NCBI GenBank assembly: GCA_963825585.1
Contig: CAWGTX010000009.1
Location: forward strand, 62,001-126,000
Direction of reading: 5' to 3'
Origin: JAOUGY01 sp963825585
Lineage (GTDB): Bacteria > Actinomycetota > Acidimicrobiia > Spongiisociales > ZC4RG35
Length of the DNA: 64,000 bases
Part shown: one piece after another, positions 49,081 to 57,226 of the stretch
How positions within the stretch are numbered: the first letter of the stretch is position 1
Layout: each line of letters begins with the position of its first letter
Notes under the pieces: generated by a model
The model's database searches: none
The model's input: only the letters and a program-made list of their open reading frames with translations
What the model was told of the DNA's origin: nothing
Program-made: the position numbers and the translations under genes

Positions 49081-50258
49081 CAGCCCAGAAACCAGCGGCG
49101 GTCCTGCTTGGGCTCGACACCATGCAGGGACTGCAAGCAGCGCGCATCCTCGCAGCCAGAGGGGTCCCCGTCATCGGGATCGTTGCGGATCGCAGGCATC
49201 ACACCGCCAGAACCAACTCATGTCGTCGCGTGATCGAGGTCGCCAGGGACGCCGATCTACCCGCCGAGCTGGCACGGCTGGGGCTAGCACTCGGCTCGCG
49301 GGCCGTCCTCATTCCATGCCATGACCGACACGTGCTGATGATCTCCGCACACAGAAATACCCTCGAGCAGTGGTACGAGTTCGTGCTGCCCGATCACGAT
49401 GTGATCGAGATGCTGATGGACAAGGCGAAGTTCGCAGGTTTCGCCCAAGAGCACGCCATCCCGACGCCGATCACTTTCGCTCTCGAGCCGGGTGACGACA
49501 TCCACGAGGTCGCGGAAAAGATGCGGTACCCGTGTGCGATGAAGCCCTCGTACCGCACGTCGCGATGGGTGGCGGCGACTTCGGCCAAGGGCTTCAAGAT
49601 CGAGTCCCCAGAAAAGCTGATCGATCTGTACTCGCAGTATGCGCCACTGGCCGACGGGTTGCTGATCCAGGAGTGGATCGAGGGTGATCCATCGCACCTC
49701 TACTCCTTCAACGGCTACTTCGACCGGGACGGCCGGCTGCTCGTTTCGTTCATTGCCCGCAAGCTGCGCCAATGGCCACCCGACACCGGCCAGAGCTCTC
49801 TGGGTGAGGAGGTGCGGGAGGACGCTGTGCTGGACATCTCCACCAGGCTGCTCGAGGCGGCTTCCTACCGTGGTCTCGCCTACGTCGAGGTCAAGAAGCA
49901 CGCGCGTACCGGTGAGTACTTCGTGGTCGAGCCGAACGTCGGACGTCCCACCGGCCGGTCGGCGATCGCCGAGGGCGGTGGGGTCGAGCTGCTGTACACC
50001 GCCTACTGCGATGCGCTCGGCAGCGAGTTGCCCATCGCCAGGACCCAGCGGTACACGGGCATCAAGTGGATCCACCTCCGACGTGACCTCCAGTCGGTGA
50101 TCGCCACGTGGCGGCGCGACCGGATGACGCCGGCCCGCTGGTGGCGCTCGTTCAAAGGCCCCAAGGTCTACGCCGTCTGGTCCGCGCGCGATCCTCTGCC
50201 ATTCATCTTCGACCTGTGGGAGGCGATCCGGACGGGATTGTCTCGTTCGGAGGGGTGA
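49077..50258 (+). CDS. ATP-grasp ligase
   Basis: 393 residues from a GTG inside the FemAB stop (GTGA). N-terminal Rossmann-like part (AAVLLGLDTMQGLQAARILAARGVPVIGI, in parts), ATP-grasp core with MKPSYRTSRW, GLLIQEWIEGDPSHLYSFNGY, and metal-binding VEVKKHARTGEYFVVEPNVGRPTG. It belongs to carboxylate-amine ligases used for cell-surface or peptide-like products. In phosphonate clusters ATP-grasp enzymes join amino acids to phosphonate acids; here a similar amide or ester formation is inferred. Substrates unknown. Confidence 0.82.
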   Translation: MTAQKPAAVLLGLDTMQGLQAARILAARGVPVIGIVADRRHHTARTNSCRRVIEVARDADLPAELARLGLALGSRAVLIPCHDRHVLMISAHRNTLEQWYEFVLPDHDVIEMLMDKAKFAGFAQEHAIPTPITFALEPGDDIHEVAEKMRYPCAMKPSYRTSRWVAATSAKGFKIESPEKLIDLYSQYAPLADGLLIQEWIEGDPSHLYSFNGYFDRDGRLLVSFIARKLRQWPPDTGQSSLGEEVREDAVLDISTRLLEAASYRGLAYVEVKKHARTGEYFVVEPNVGRPTGRSAIAEGGGVELLYTAYCDALGSELPIARTQRYTGIKWIHLRRDLQSVIATWRRDRMTPARWWRSFKGPKVYAVWSARDPLPFIFDLWEAIRTGLSRSEG

Positions 50259-51071
50259 TCTTCGTGTGTGCTCTCACCTCCCGTCCTGGCATGCCCAGGA
50301 ACGCCACGACCGGTGCGCTCGACATCCGGATCGCGATCATGGAGGGGTTCCTGGCGCTGCGGAGCCTGGTGTTCACCGGTCGTCGCTTCCAATGCCCATG
50401 TTGCGGTGCCCGGGTTCGGGCCTTCACCAGAGGGGGTGGGTCCTTTCGCACCCGGCACGGTGGCTACTGCCCCCGATGCAACGCCAAGGGGCGGCACCGT
50501 CGGGTGTGGTACCACCTCGAGCACGAGTCCTCCTTCCTGGCCAAGGACGGGCTCAAGCTTCTCCACGTGGCTCCGAAGTACTGCCTGTACCGCCGCCTCT
50601 CCCGCATGAAGGGCGTCCAATACGTGTCGATCGATCTCCAGCCTGCCCCCCACGTGGGGCAGATCGCCGACCTCACCCGGTTGCCATTCCCGTCCGGGAG
50701 TTTCGACGGCATCATCTGTATCCATGTGTTGGAGCACGTCGAGTCCGACCTGGAGGCCATGAGGGAGATGTACCGGGTGCTCGAGCCGGGCGGTGTGGCG
50801 GTCGTCAACGTCCCTACTCGGCTGGGTCATCCCACGTTGGAAGATGACACCATCACCTCTCCTGAGGCAGCGTCGCGCCGCGTTCGGTGAATCCGACCAC
50901 GTCCGCCTGTACGGCGACGATCTGGTGGACCGGTTGATGTCATGTGGATTCGACGTCACGGTCCACCGGGCGGACCGAATCGACCCCGTCGTGGCCGCAT
51001 TCAACGGCCTTCCAACGGACGAGCACGTGTTCGAGTGCATCAAGCCCGGCGGATCGGCGGTGGAGCGATGA
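50255..51071 (+). pseudogene. zinc-ribbon SAM methyltransferase, frameshifted
   Basis: About 270 residues if read through. The N-terminus carries two CxxC pairs, FQCPCCGARV and GYCPRCNAKG, a probable zinc ribbon; then the methyltransferase core: LLHVAPKYCLYRRL, SIDLQPAPH, ADLTRLPFPSGSFDGIICIHVLEHV (in parts) and YRVLEPGGVAVVNVP. The frame stops at 50890, while the expected continuation AAFGESDHVRLYGDDLVDRLMSCGF (in parts) is in the +1 frame, ending at 51071. One extra base between about 50865 and 50885 explains this. Both ends overlap their neighbours by 4 nt, as for intact genes in this operon, which favours a sequencing error or very recent mutation. Confidence 0.8.
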
Positions 51072-51778
51072 CCGCCATCGCCCTGATCGGAGGCGATGGT
51101 GCCGGTAAGAGCACGCTCGCCCACCTGCTGACCGAGACGCTCGCCGTCCGGACCCGATACCTCTACATGGGAATGAATCCCGACTCGAGCAACATCGCCC
51201 TTCCCACCACCAAGCTGGTTCATGCCCTCAAGGTGAGACGGACCCTGCGCAGCGCGCCCGGATCGCTGACTGCCGAGGAAGCCAGAGCGTCGTTGCATCG
51301 CCTCGAGCACCGAAACACCGATCGGGGTCCGGTGTGGGCGGCCGCTCGGCTCATCAATCGGCTGGCAGAGGAAACACTGCGGCAGCTGATCTCCTGGCGT
51401 CATCAGGCAGCGGGTGAGATCGTGATCTATGACCGGCACTTTCTCTTCGACAACACTCCTTCGCCTGGTGCCCGCCTCACCGAACGGCTTCACCTGTGGT
51501 TCCTCGAGCACCTCTACCCGAAGCCGCAGCTGGTGTTCCTGCTGGATGCACCGGGAGCGGTGTTGTGGGAGCGCACCCAGGAGGTACCCGCTGAGCAGTT
51601 GGACGCCAAGCGGGCCGCCTTCCTGGAACGGGCGGCGCTGGTCGGTGACTTCCGAGTGGTAGACGCCACCCGGCCGATCGACGAGATCCATGCCGACCTC
51701 ACCCGCCAGATCATGGACTACCTGACTTCTCGTGGGCGAGACCCCGGGATGAACGACCGACCCGGAGGTTCTGGATGA
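51068..51778 (+). CDS. thymidylate-kinase-like P-loop kinase
   Basis: 236 residues. Walker A LIGGDGAGKSTL at about 6-17, DRG-like YDRHFLFDN, hydrophobic strand QLVFLLDAPGAVLWER and a lid-like helix EQLDAKRAAFLERA. This is the dTMP-kinase fold, but the thymidine-specific residues are not obvious; such proteins occur in surface-glycan loci as sugar, alcohol or phosphonate kinases. It starts with ATG in the stop of the methyltransferase frame and overlaps the dehydrogenase gene by 4 nt. Confidence 0.77.
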   Translation: MTAIALIGGDGAGKSTLAHLLTETLAVRTRYLYMGMNPDSSNIALPTTKLVHALKVRRTLRSAPGSLTAEEARASLHRLEHRNTDRGPVWAAARLINRLAEETLRQLISWRHQAAGEIVIYDRHFLFDNTPSPGARLTERLHLWFLEHLYPKPQLVFLLDAPGAVLWERTQEVPAEQLDAKRAAFLERAALVGDFRVVDATRPIDEIHADLTRQIMDYLTSRGRDPGMNDRPGGSG

Positions 51779-52761
51779 AGATCCTGATAGCCAGTTCCAT
51801 CGCCAAGGAGGCGATGGACACCCTGGCCGAGCACCACGAGCTGGTGTGCCGCGTGAATGCAGCGGAGGCAGCGCTGGCCGACGCCGCCGAAGGCTGTCAA
51901 GCCCTGGTGTTTCGAAGTGGTGTCCACATCGGCGCATCCGTGCTGGAGGCGGCACCCGACCTCGAGCTGATCATCCGGGCGGGATCGGGGTTCGACAACA
52001 TCGACCTCGATACGCTAGCCCGGCGGACGCTCCGCTTCGTCCGCATCCCGGGACCCGGCGCCAGGGCCGTGGCGGAGATGAGCTTCGCACTGATGCTGGG
52101 GCTGGCGCGCAGGGTCATCTGGGCCGATCGGGAGTGGCGTGGCGGCCACTGGGTGAAACCGGTGGCCAGCGGTCGGCTCCTGCACGGAAAGACCCTCGGG
52201 ATCGTGGGGGCGGGCAACATCGGAACCACCACCGGCCAACTCGGCGTGGCATGGGGCATGGAGGTGGTGGGCTGCGTCGAGCACCCTTCCGACCAGGCCG
52301 GCGGGCGGTTGAACTCGCACGGAATCGAGATGGTGCCGTTCGACCAGGTCCTGGAACGGGCCGACTTCCTGAGCGTGCACGTCCCCCTTCAGCCGTCGAC
52401 CAAGGGACTGATCGGGGCGGCACAACTCGCCATGATGAAGCCCGGCGGCTTCATAATCAACATGGCACGGGGAGGGGTCGTCGACGAGGAGGCCCTGCAC
52501 GATGTCCTGGCCAGCGGGCATCTCGCCGGGGCGGCGCTCGACGTGCACGCCGTCGAAGGCGAGGGCAAGGTGTCCCCGTTGGCCGATCTCGACCAGGTGA
52601 TCCTCACCCCTCACATCGGCGCCCAGACCATCGACAGCCAACGCCAGATCGGTGACCTCATCGTCGAGGCGATCGCCGATCACATCCGCACCGGGCCGGC
52701 GACGACCCATGCGACCCCGGACAACTTCATCATCCATCCCAGTGAAAGGAACCACCTGTGA
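51775..52761 (+). CDS. D-2-hydroxyacid dehydrogenase (phosphonopyruvate reductase candidate)
   Basis: 328 residues. NAD(P) site LGIVGAGNIGTTTGQLG at about 142, catalytic Arg in NMARGGVVDEEAL, Glu in HAVEGEGKVSPLA and His in LTPHIGAQTID. The family reduces 2-oxoacids to D-hydroxyacids. Overlapping the PEP mutase gene by 4 nt, it is well placed to reduce phosphonopyruvate to phosphonolactate and so pull the unfavourable mutase reaction forward; that route is known for valinophos (VlpB). The usual phosphonopyruvate decarboxylase is absent from the operon. Assignment to phosphonopyruvate is inference. Confidence 0.85.
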   Translation: MKILIASSIAKEAMDTLAEHHELVCRVNAAEAALADAAEGCQALVFRSGVHIGASVLEAAPDLELIIRAGSGFDNIDLDTLARRTLRFVRIPGPGARAVAEMSFALMLGLARRVIWADREWRGGHWVKPVASGRLLHGKTLGIVGAGNIGTTTGQLGVAWGMEVVGCVEHPSDQAGGRLNSHGIEMVPFDQVLERADFLSVHVPLQPSTKGLIGAAQLAMMKPGGFIINMARGGVVDEEALHDVLASGHLAGAALDVHAVEGEGKVSPLADLDQVILTPHIGAQTIDSQRQIGDLIVEAIADHIRTGPATTHATPDNFIIHPSERNHL

Positions 52762-53636
52762 ACAAAGCAGCCCGATTCAAGGCGATGCTGGACTCGAACC
52801 AGCTCGAGTTCATCATGGAGGCGCACAACGGTCTCAGTGCCCGCATCGTCGAGGAGGCCGGGTTCAGCGGCATCTGGGGGAGTGGCCTCACCATCTCGGC
52901 GGCGCTCGGAGTGAGGGACAACAACGAGGCGAGCTGGACTCAGGTTCTCGAGGTGGCCGAGTACATCTCTGACGCCACCTCGATCCCGATGATGCTCGAC
53001 GCCGATACCGGGTACGGCAACTTCAACAACGTCCGACGGTTGGTCCACAAGCTGGAGCAGCGCGGTGTGGCGGCGATGTGCATCGAGGACAAGATGTTCC
53101 CCAAGACCAACTCCTTCATCCGGGGTGAGTCCCAGCCGCTCGCCGACGTGGCCGAGTTCGCCGGCAAGATCCGAGCCGCCAAGGACTCCCAGAGCGATCC
53201 CGACTTCTGTGTGGTGGCCAGGGTCGAGGCCCTGATCGCAGGTTGGGGGCTCGAGGAGGCAGTGCGGCGGGCCAACGCCTACGCCGACGCCGGTGCCGAC
53301 GCCATCCTGATGCACAGCAAGCGCAGCACCGTCGAGGAGATCGCCGCCTTCATGGAGGTGTGGGACGAGCGGGCGCCGGTGGTGATCGTGCCCACCATGT
53401 ACCCCGACACCCCCGCCTCGGCGTTCGAGGAGATGGGGGTGAGCCTGGTCATCTGGGCGAACCACCTGTTGCGGGCCGGCATCGTGGCGATGCAGCAGGC
53501 CGCCGCGGTGGTGTTCGGCGAGCGATCGGTGGCATCGCTCGAAGCGGGGATCGCTCCGGTCAAAGAGATCTTCCGCCTGCAGAATGCCGCCGAACTCGAC
53601 GAAGCAGAGACTCGGTATCTTCCCTCCTCGGGATGA
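52758..53636 (+). CDS. pepM: phosphoenolpyruvate mutase
   Basis: 292 residues, isocitrate-lyase/PEP mutase superfamily. The Mg-binding block MMLDADTGYGN is at about 79-89 and the mutase signature EDKMFPKTNS at 110-119, matching the EDKxxxxxNS motif that separates PEP mutase from carboxy-PEP mutase and lyases. It isomerises PEP to phosphonopyruvate, the entry step of almost all C-P bond synthesis. GTG start in the stop of the dehydrogenase gene. Last gene of the operon; the neighbouring genes indicate that the phosphonate ends up on a surface polymer or small conjugate. Confidence 0.88.
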   Translation: MNKAARFKAMLDSNQLEFIMEAHNGLSARIVEEAGFSGIWGSGLTISAALGVRDNNEASWTQVLEVAEYISDATSIPMMLDADTGYGNFNNVRRLVHKLEQRGVAAMCIEDKMFPKTNSFIRGESQPLADVAEFAGKIRAAKDSQSDPDFCVVARVEALIAGWGLEEAVRRANAYADAGADAILMHSKRSTVEEIAAFMEVWDERAPVVIVPTMYPDTPASAFEEMGVSLVIWANHLLRAGIVAMQQAAAVVFGERSVASLEAGIAPVKEIFRLQNAAELDEAETRYLPSSG

Positions 53637-53649
53637 GACGGGCAGGTTC

Positions 53650-53678
53650 TTGAGGAAGAGGGAGCCTTCCCTTATCCG
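53650..53678 (+). promoter_or_regulatory. promoter TTGAGG-N17-TATCCG for a leaderless message
   Basis: TTGAGG (53650-53655), a 17-nt spacer and TATCCG (53673-53678), six nt before the ATG at 53685. This is the only promoter in the window where both boxes and the spacing look regular. Confidence 0.55.
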
Positions 53679-53684
53679 GACGTT

Positions 53685-55637
53685 ATGCGTCGCCGGGGTA
53701 GCGTCGTTGGCTGCCGGCGACGACGGGGGACGACGATGGTGAGATGGGTGCGGCGGACAACGACTCTCGGCTCTGTGATGTTCCTCGTGTCTGCCATGGT
53801 GTTGGTCGGGGCGCCGTCTGCGTTGGCCGCTGGCACCTATCACGTGTCGGCGGTGTCCGGCAACGACTCGAACGGAGGGGCATCCAGCTCCGACGCTCTG
53901 GCCTCGATCCAGGAGGCCGTCGATCGGGCCGGACCGGGCGACACCATCCTCGTCGCTCCCGGGGTGTACGAGGGCTCCGTCGATGTGGAGACGTCCGGCC
54001 TTCCCAACGCCTGGTTGACCATCAAGTCTTCGACCCATCATGGTGCAGTGGTGGTGATCCCCTCTGGGTTCGAATACGAGTACGGCTTCCGGGTGGCGGC
54101 CGATTATGTCGAGATCGACGGATTCCGGATCACCCACGAGGCGGTCGGCCCCGACCATTGGGGGGCGGGGATCACCGTCATCGAATCACATCACACCAGA
54201 GTCGTCCGCAACCACGTCCACGACGTCGGTGGCAGTGGGATCGAGTTCGTGCGTTCCGACCACTCCACCGTGGAAGGAAACGTGGTTCACGGCACGTCCC
54301 GCCATGCCCCCAACCAGACCAGTGGTATCAACCTCTATCAGGCGCGAGCCTCCGATGATGCTTCGGGTTTCCACATCGTCGTGCGCGGGAATGTCTCGTA
54401 CGGCAATGCCAACACGGTGTTGCGCGATGGGGAGACGACCGATGGCAACGGAATCATCATCGATGACTTCCGCAACGACCACGACGACGACTTCTCGATC
54501 GCCTATCCCCACCAGACACTGGTGGAGAACAACCTCGTCTTCGGCAACGGGGGGAAGGGCATCCACGTCTATCTGAGCGACCACGTCGTCCTCCGCAACA
54601 ACACCGCCTACGGCAACAACCGGGACCCGCTCAATCCGGCCCAATGGCGCGGGGAGTTCAACACGAGTACCTCGGGCGACGTCACGTGGGTCAACAACAT
54701 CGCGGTGGCCGTGCCCGGATCAGGATCGCTCGCATACAACACCGCTTTCCTGGTGGGGCGGTCGACCGACGTCACCATCGAAAACAACCTCACCTTCGGT
54801 CCCGACGGAGGCGAGGACATCGTCATCGACGGATCCGGCCAGTTGTCGTCGATGACGGCCAACCTGGTCGGAGTCGATCCGCGCTTCGTCCGAGCCGGCT
54901 TGGAACCGACGACGGCGGACTTCGCGTTGCAGGCATCCAGCCCCGCCATCGAAGCAGGGGTCGACACGTTCGGGTTGCCCGACCTGGACATCACCCTCCA
55001 ACCACGCGTGGTCGGTTCGCTGGTCGACCTCGGGGCCTACGAGCACGGGAATGCCGTCCCGCCCGGCGACGGGGGCATCCCTCCCGGTGGTGTGGCTCCG
55101 GGTGAGGGCTCGTTCATCGATACCCTCGACTCACCGTTCGTCGCCGACATCGCCTGGTTGGCGCAAACGGGTGTGACCCGTGGGTGCAATCCTCCGGTGA
55201 ACGATCGCTTCTGCCCGGATGAGCCGGTGACGCGGGGCCAGATGGCGGCGTTCCTGGTGCGGGCCCTGGGGTTGCCGGCGGCGGGCGCCGCCTTCGTGGA
55301 TGACGATGGTTCGGTGTTCGAGGATGACATCGCCCGGCTGGCGGGGCGGGGTGTGACCCGTGGGTGCAATCCTCCGGTGAACGATCGCTTCTGCCCGGAT
55401 GAGCCGGTGACGCGGGGCCAGATGGCGGCGTTCCTGGTGCGGGCCCTGGGGTTGCCGGCGGCGGGCGCCGCCTTCGTGGATGACGATGGTTCGGTGTTCG
55501 AGGATGACATCGCCCGGCTGGCGGGGCGGGGTGTGACCCGTGGGTGCAATCCTCCGGTGAACGATCGCTTCTGCCCGGATGAGCCGGTGACGCGGGGCCA
55601 GATGGCGGCGTTCCTCCATCGAGCGTTGGCGGACTGA
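53685..55637 (+). CDS. secreted parallel beta-helix protein with three SLH-like domains
   Basis: 650 residues. Signal peptide ending in APSALAA (start ATG 53685, or 53736 in the same frame), then SAVSGNDSNGGASSSDALASIQEAVDRAGPGDTILV (in parts), the entry turn of DUF1565/pectate-lyase-like right-handed helices, followed by many Asn/His ladder repeats (VVRNHVHDVGGSGIEF, VENNLVFGNGGKGIHVY, LRNNTAYGNN). After a Gly/Pro linker come three SLH-like modules with VTRGCNPP and two Cys each, as in the multicopper oxidase. Probably a surface-bound polysaccharide lyase, epimerase or glycan-binding protein acting on the locus's own polymer. Confidence 0.85.
   Translation: MRRRGSVVGCRRRRGTTMVRWVRRTTTLGSVMFLVSAMVLVGAPSALAAGTYHVSAVSGNDSNGGASSSDALASIQEAVDRAGPGDTILVAPGVYEGSVDVETSGLPNAWLTIKSSTHHGAVVVIPSGFEYEYGFRVAADYVEIDGFRITHEAVGPDHWGAGITVIESHHTRVVRNHVHDVGGSGIEFVRSDHSTVEGNVVHGTSRHAPNQTSGINLYQARASDDASGFHIVVRGNVSYGNANTVLRDGETTDGNGIIIDDFRNDHDDDFSIAYPHQTLVENNLVFGNGGKGIHVYLSDHVVLRNNTAYGNNRDPLNPAQWRGEFNTSTSGDVTWVNNIAVAVPGSGSLAYNTAFLVGRSTDVTIENNLTFGPDGGEDIVIDGSGQLSSMTANLVGVDPRFVRAGLEPTTADFALQASSPAIEAGVDTFGLPDLDITLQPRVVGSLVDLGAYEHGNAVPPGDGGIPPGGVAPGEGSFIDTLDSPFVADIAWLAQTGVTRGCNPPVNDRFCPDEPVTRGQMAAFLVRALGLPAAGAAFVDDDGSVFEDDIARLAGRGVTRGCNPPVNDRFCPDEPVTRGQMAAFLVRALGLPAAGAAFVDDDGSVFEDDIARLAGRGVTRGCNPPVNDRFCPDEPVTRGQMAAFLHRALAD
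55171..55612 (+). repeat. 180-bp tandem duplication encoding SLH-like modules
   Basis: The segments 55171-55350 and 55351-55530 appear identical base for base, and the next 82 nt begin a third copy. In contrast the three modules of the multicopper oxidase differ at many positions, so duplication here is recent or copies are kept equal by conversion. Confidence 0.9.
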
Positions 55638-55672
55638 CCTCCAGAACCGAGCGGCCGACGAAGTCGCGGCCT

Positions 55673-55695
55673 GCCGACGCCCGGGACCCGTCGGC
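55673..55695. terminator. putative bidirectional terminator hairpin
   Basis: GCCGACG and CGTCGGC pair around a 9-nt loop between the convergent beta-helix and O-antigen-ligase genes. No U tract. Confidence 0.5.
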
Positions 55696-55705
55696 GCGAC
55701 AGCGT

Positions 55706-57172
55706 TCAGACCGCCGATGCGACGTCGGTGGCGGGTTCACACGACTCGTCGGCTACCTCGACGGCCAGCGCCGCCTGCACCAGGGCTGCGATCACCCAGA
55801 GAACCTGAATCTGCACCCGGCCGTGAAACAGCTCGACGAGCATGTGAAACATCACTCCGAGGAAGGACCCGACCACCGTGATTCCCAGTGGTGAGAGAGG
55901 CGAACCGATCATTCGCCCGAGACGCAACCCACACCACAAGACCCCTGCCAGCACCGCCCCGAATGCAACGAGACCGATCAAGCCCGTCTCCGACCAGACC
56001 AGCAGGTACTTGTTGTGTACGGTCGAGATCCAAGCCGTGCTGAAGTCGACGGTCAGGTGGTTGGACATGGCGGTGGCGAAGTTGTTCGCTCCCACACCGA
56101 GGATGGGATGGTCGGCGATCACGCTCCAAGCCAGGCGGTACAAAGGGAACCTCGCCTGGGCTGCAGGGTTGTCGAAAGCGGCGAGCCGTCCGAGGATGGT
56201 CGGCCCGAACGCAGCCAGGGCGGCGACGCCCGCCGCCATCAGCCCCACGACCAGGCGGGTGGACAGCCACTTCCGGCGAATCCCCACCGGCACGAACACG
56301 CTCAAGGCGATGGCGCTTCCAATCCATGCTCCGCGAGACTCCGAAAGGATGAGTGCCGCCCCTCCGAGGAGGAGCGCCGCCCAGGCGAGCAGGTCGTGGA
56401 GGCGCGACACGCGCATGGCGATCAGCGCGAGCGTGGGCGCCAGCATGAAGGTGATGTAGCTTCCCAAGACGTTGGGTGAGCCGAATGTGCCGCCCGCCCT
56501 TCCATGGACGAGGCGTACGGCGATCGGCTCCATGACGAATTCGCCGCCCAGCGCCATCGCCCCGAGCACCAGCAGCGACTGGACGAGCAGTCCAGCGGTG
56601 AGCAGGGTCAGCAGCATCGTGACGTCCTGCCGAGTGCGCATGATGGTGACCAGGCAGGCGTAGCCCACGATCGCCTGAACCAGCAGCACCAACTCGGCCA
56701 CCGCCAAGGCCGGAGCCAAGGCCCAGAGCACTGATGCGGCCACCACCACCAGATACACAGTCGATGCCTGCGGAATCAGCGGCACGGGTGTCGGCAGTCG
56801 GCGAATTCCTGCCAGCCGCTCGGCAACCAGCAACACCGCCAGCACGAACAGGGCGAGCGTCCCGAGCGAGACGTTGTAGCCGCTGGTCGAGTTGAGTGCG
56901 GCCACCGCTTCATCGTGCTGGTAGTAACGGTCGATGGGAACGGCCATCTCCAGCAGAAGAGCTGAAACCAGCACGCGTTTGATGGTGTCCACCTCCATCA
57001 GCAGAATCACCACGACCAATACCCCAACTGCAAAGAGCATTGCCAGCCGTGAGCCGACGAGGGAGGCCGCTGCGAATGCACCCACAACCGTCGTGAAGGC
57101 GAACAACCCCGCCAATCGTGCAGGCGGCGGGGGACGAAGCTCGACGGGATCGGTGGCTGTCGACACCGCCAT
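55706..57172 (-). CDS. O-antigen ligase / Wzy-type membrane protein
   Basis: 488 residues with about 12 hydrophobic helices and a large extracytoplasmic loop between helices in the second half. The loop holds the Wzy_C signature: RFPLYRLAWSVIADHPILGVGANNF (in parts), then VHNKYLLVWSETGLIGL. LSESRGAWIGS precedes it. Such proteins polymerise or ligate lipid-linked glycans on the outer face of the membrane. It is the last gene of the lyase-glycosyltransferase-flippase-ligase set, 54 nt after the flippase. Confidence 0.85.
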   Translation of the reverse strand: MAVSTATDPVELRPPPPARLAGLFAFTTVVGAFAAASLVGSRLAMLFAVGVLVVVILLMEVDTIKRVLVSALLLEMAVPIDRYYQHDEAVAALNSTSGYNVSLGTLALFVLAVLLVAERLAGIRRLPTPVPLIPQASTVYLVVVAASVLWALAPALAVAELVLLVQAIVGYACLVTIMRTRQDVTMLLTLLTAGLLVQSLLVLGAMALGGEFVMEPIAVRLVHGRAGGTFGSPNVLGSYITFMLAPTLALIAMRVSRLHDLLAWAALLLGGAALILSESRGAWIGSAIALSVFVPVGIRRKWLSTRLVVGLMAAGVAALAAFGPTILGRLAAFDNPAAQARFPLYRLAWSVIADHPILGVGANNFATAMSNHLTVDFSTAWISTVHNKYLLVWSETGLIGLVAFGAVLAGVLWCGLRLGRMIGSPLSPLGITVVGSFLGVMFHMLVELFHGRVQIQVLWVIAALVQAALAVEVADESCEPATDVASAV

Positions 57173-57226
57173 CAGTGTACGGCCGTTTCCTCGAGTGTCA
57201 TGAGGTGGGACTTCCCGGTCGGGGGC

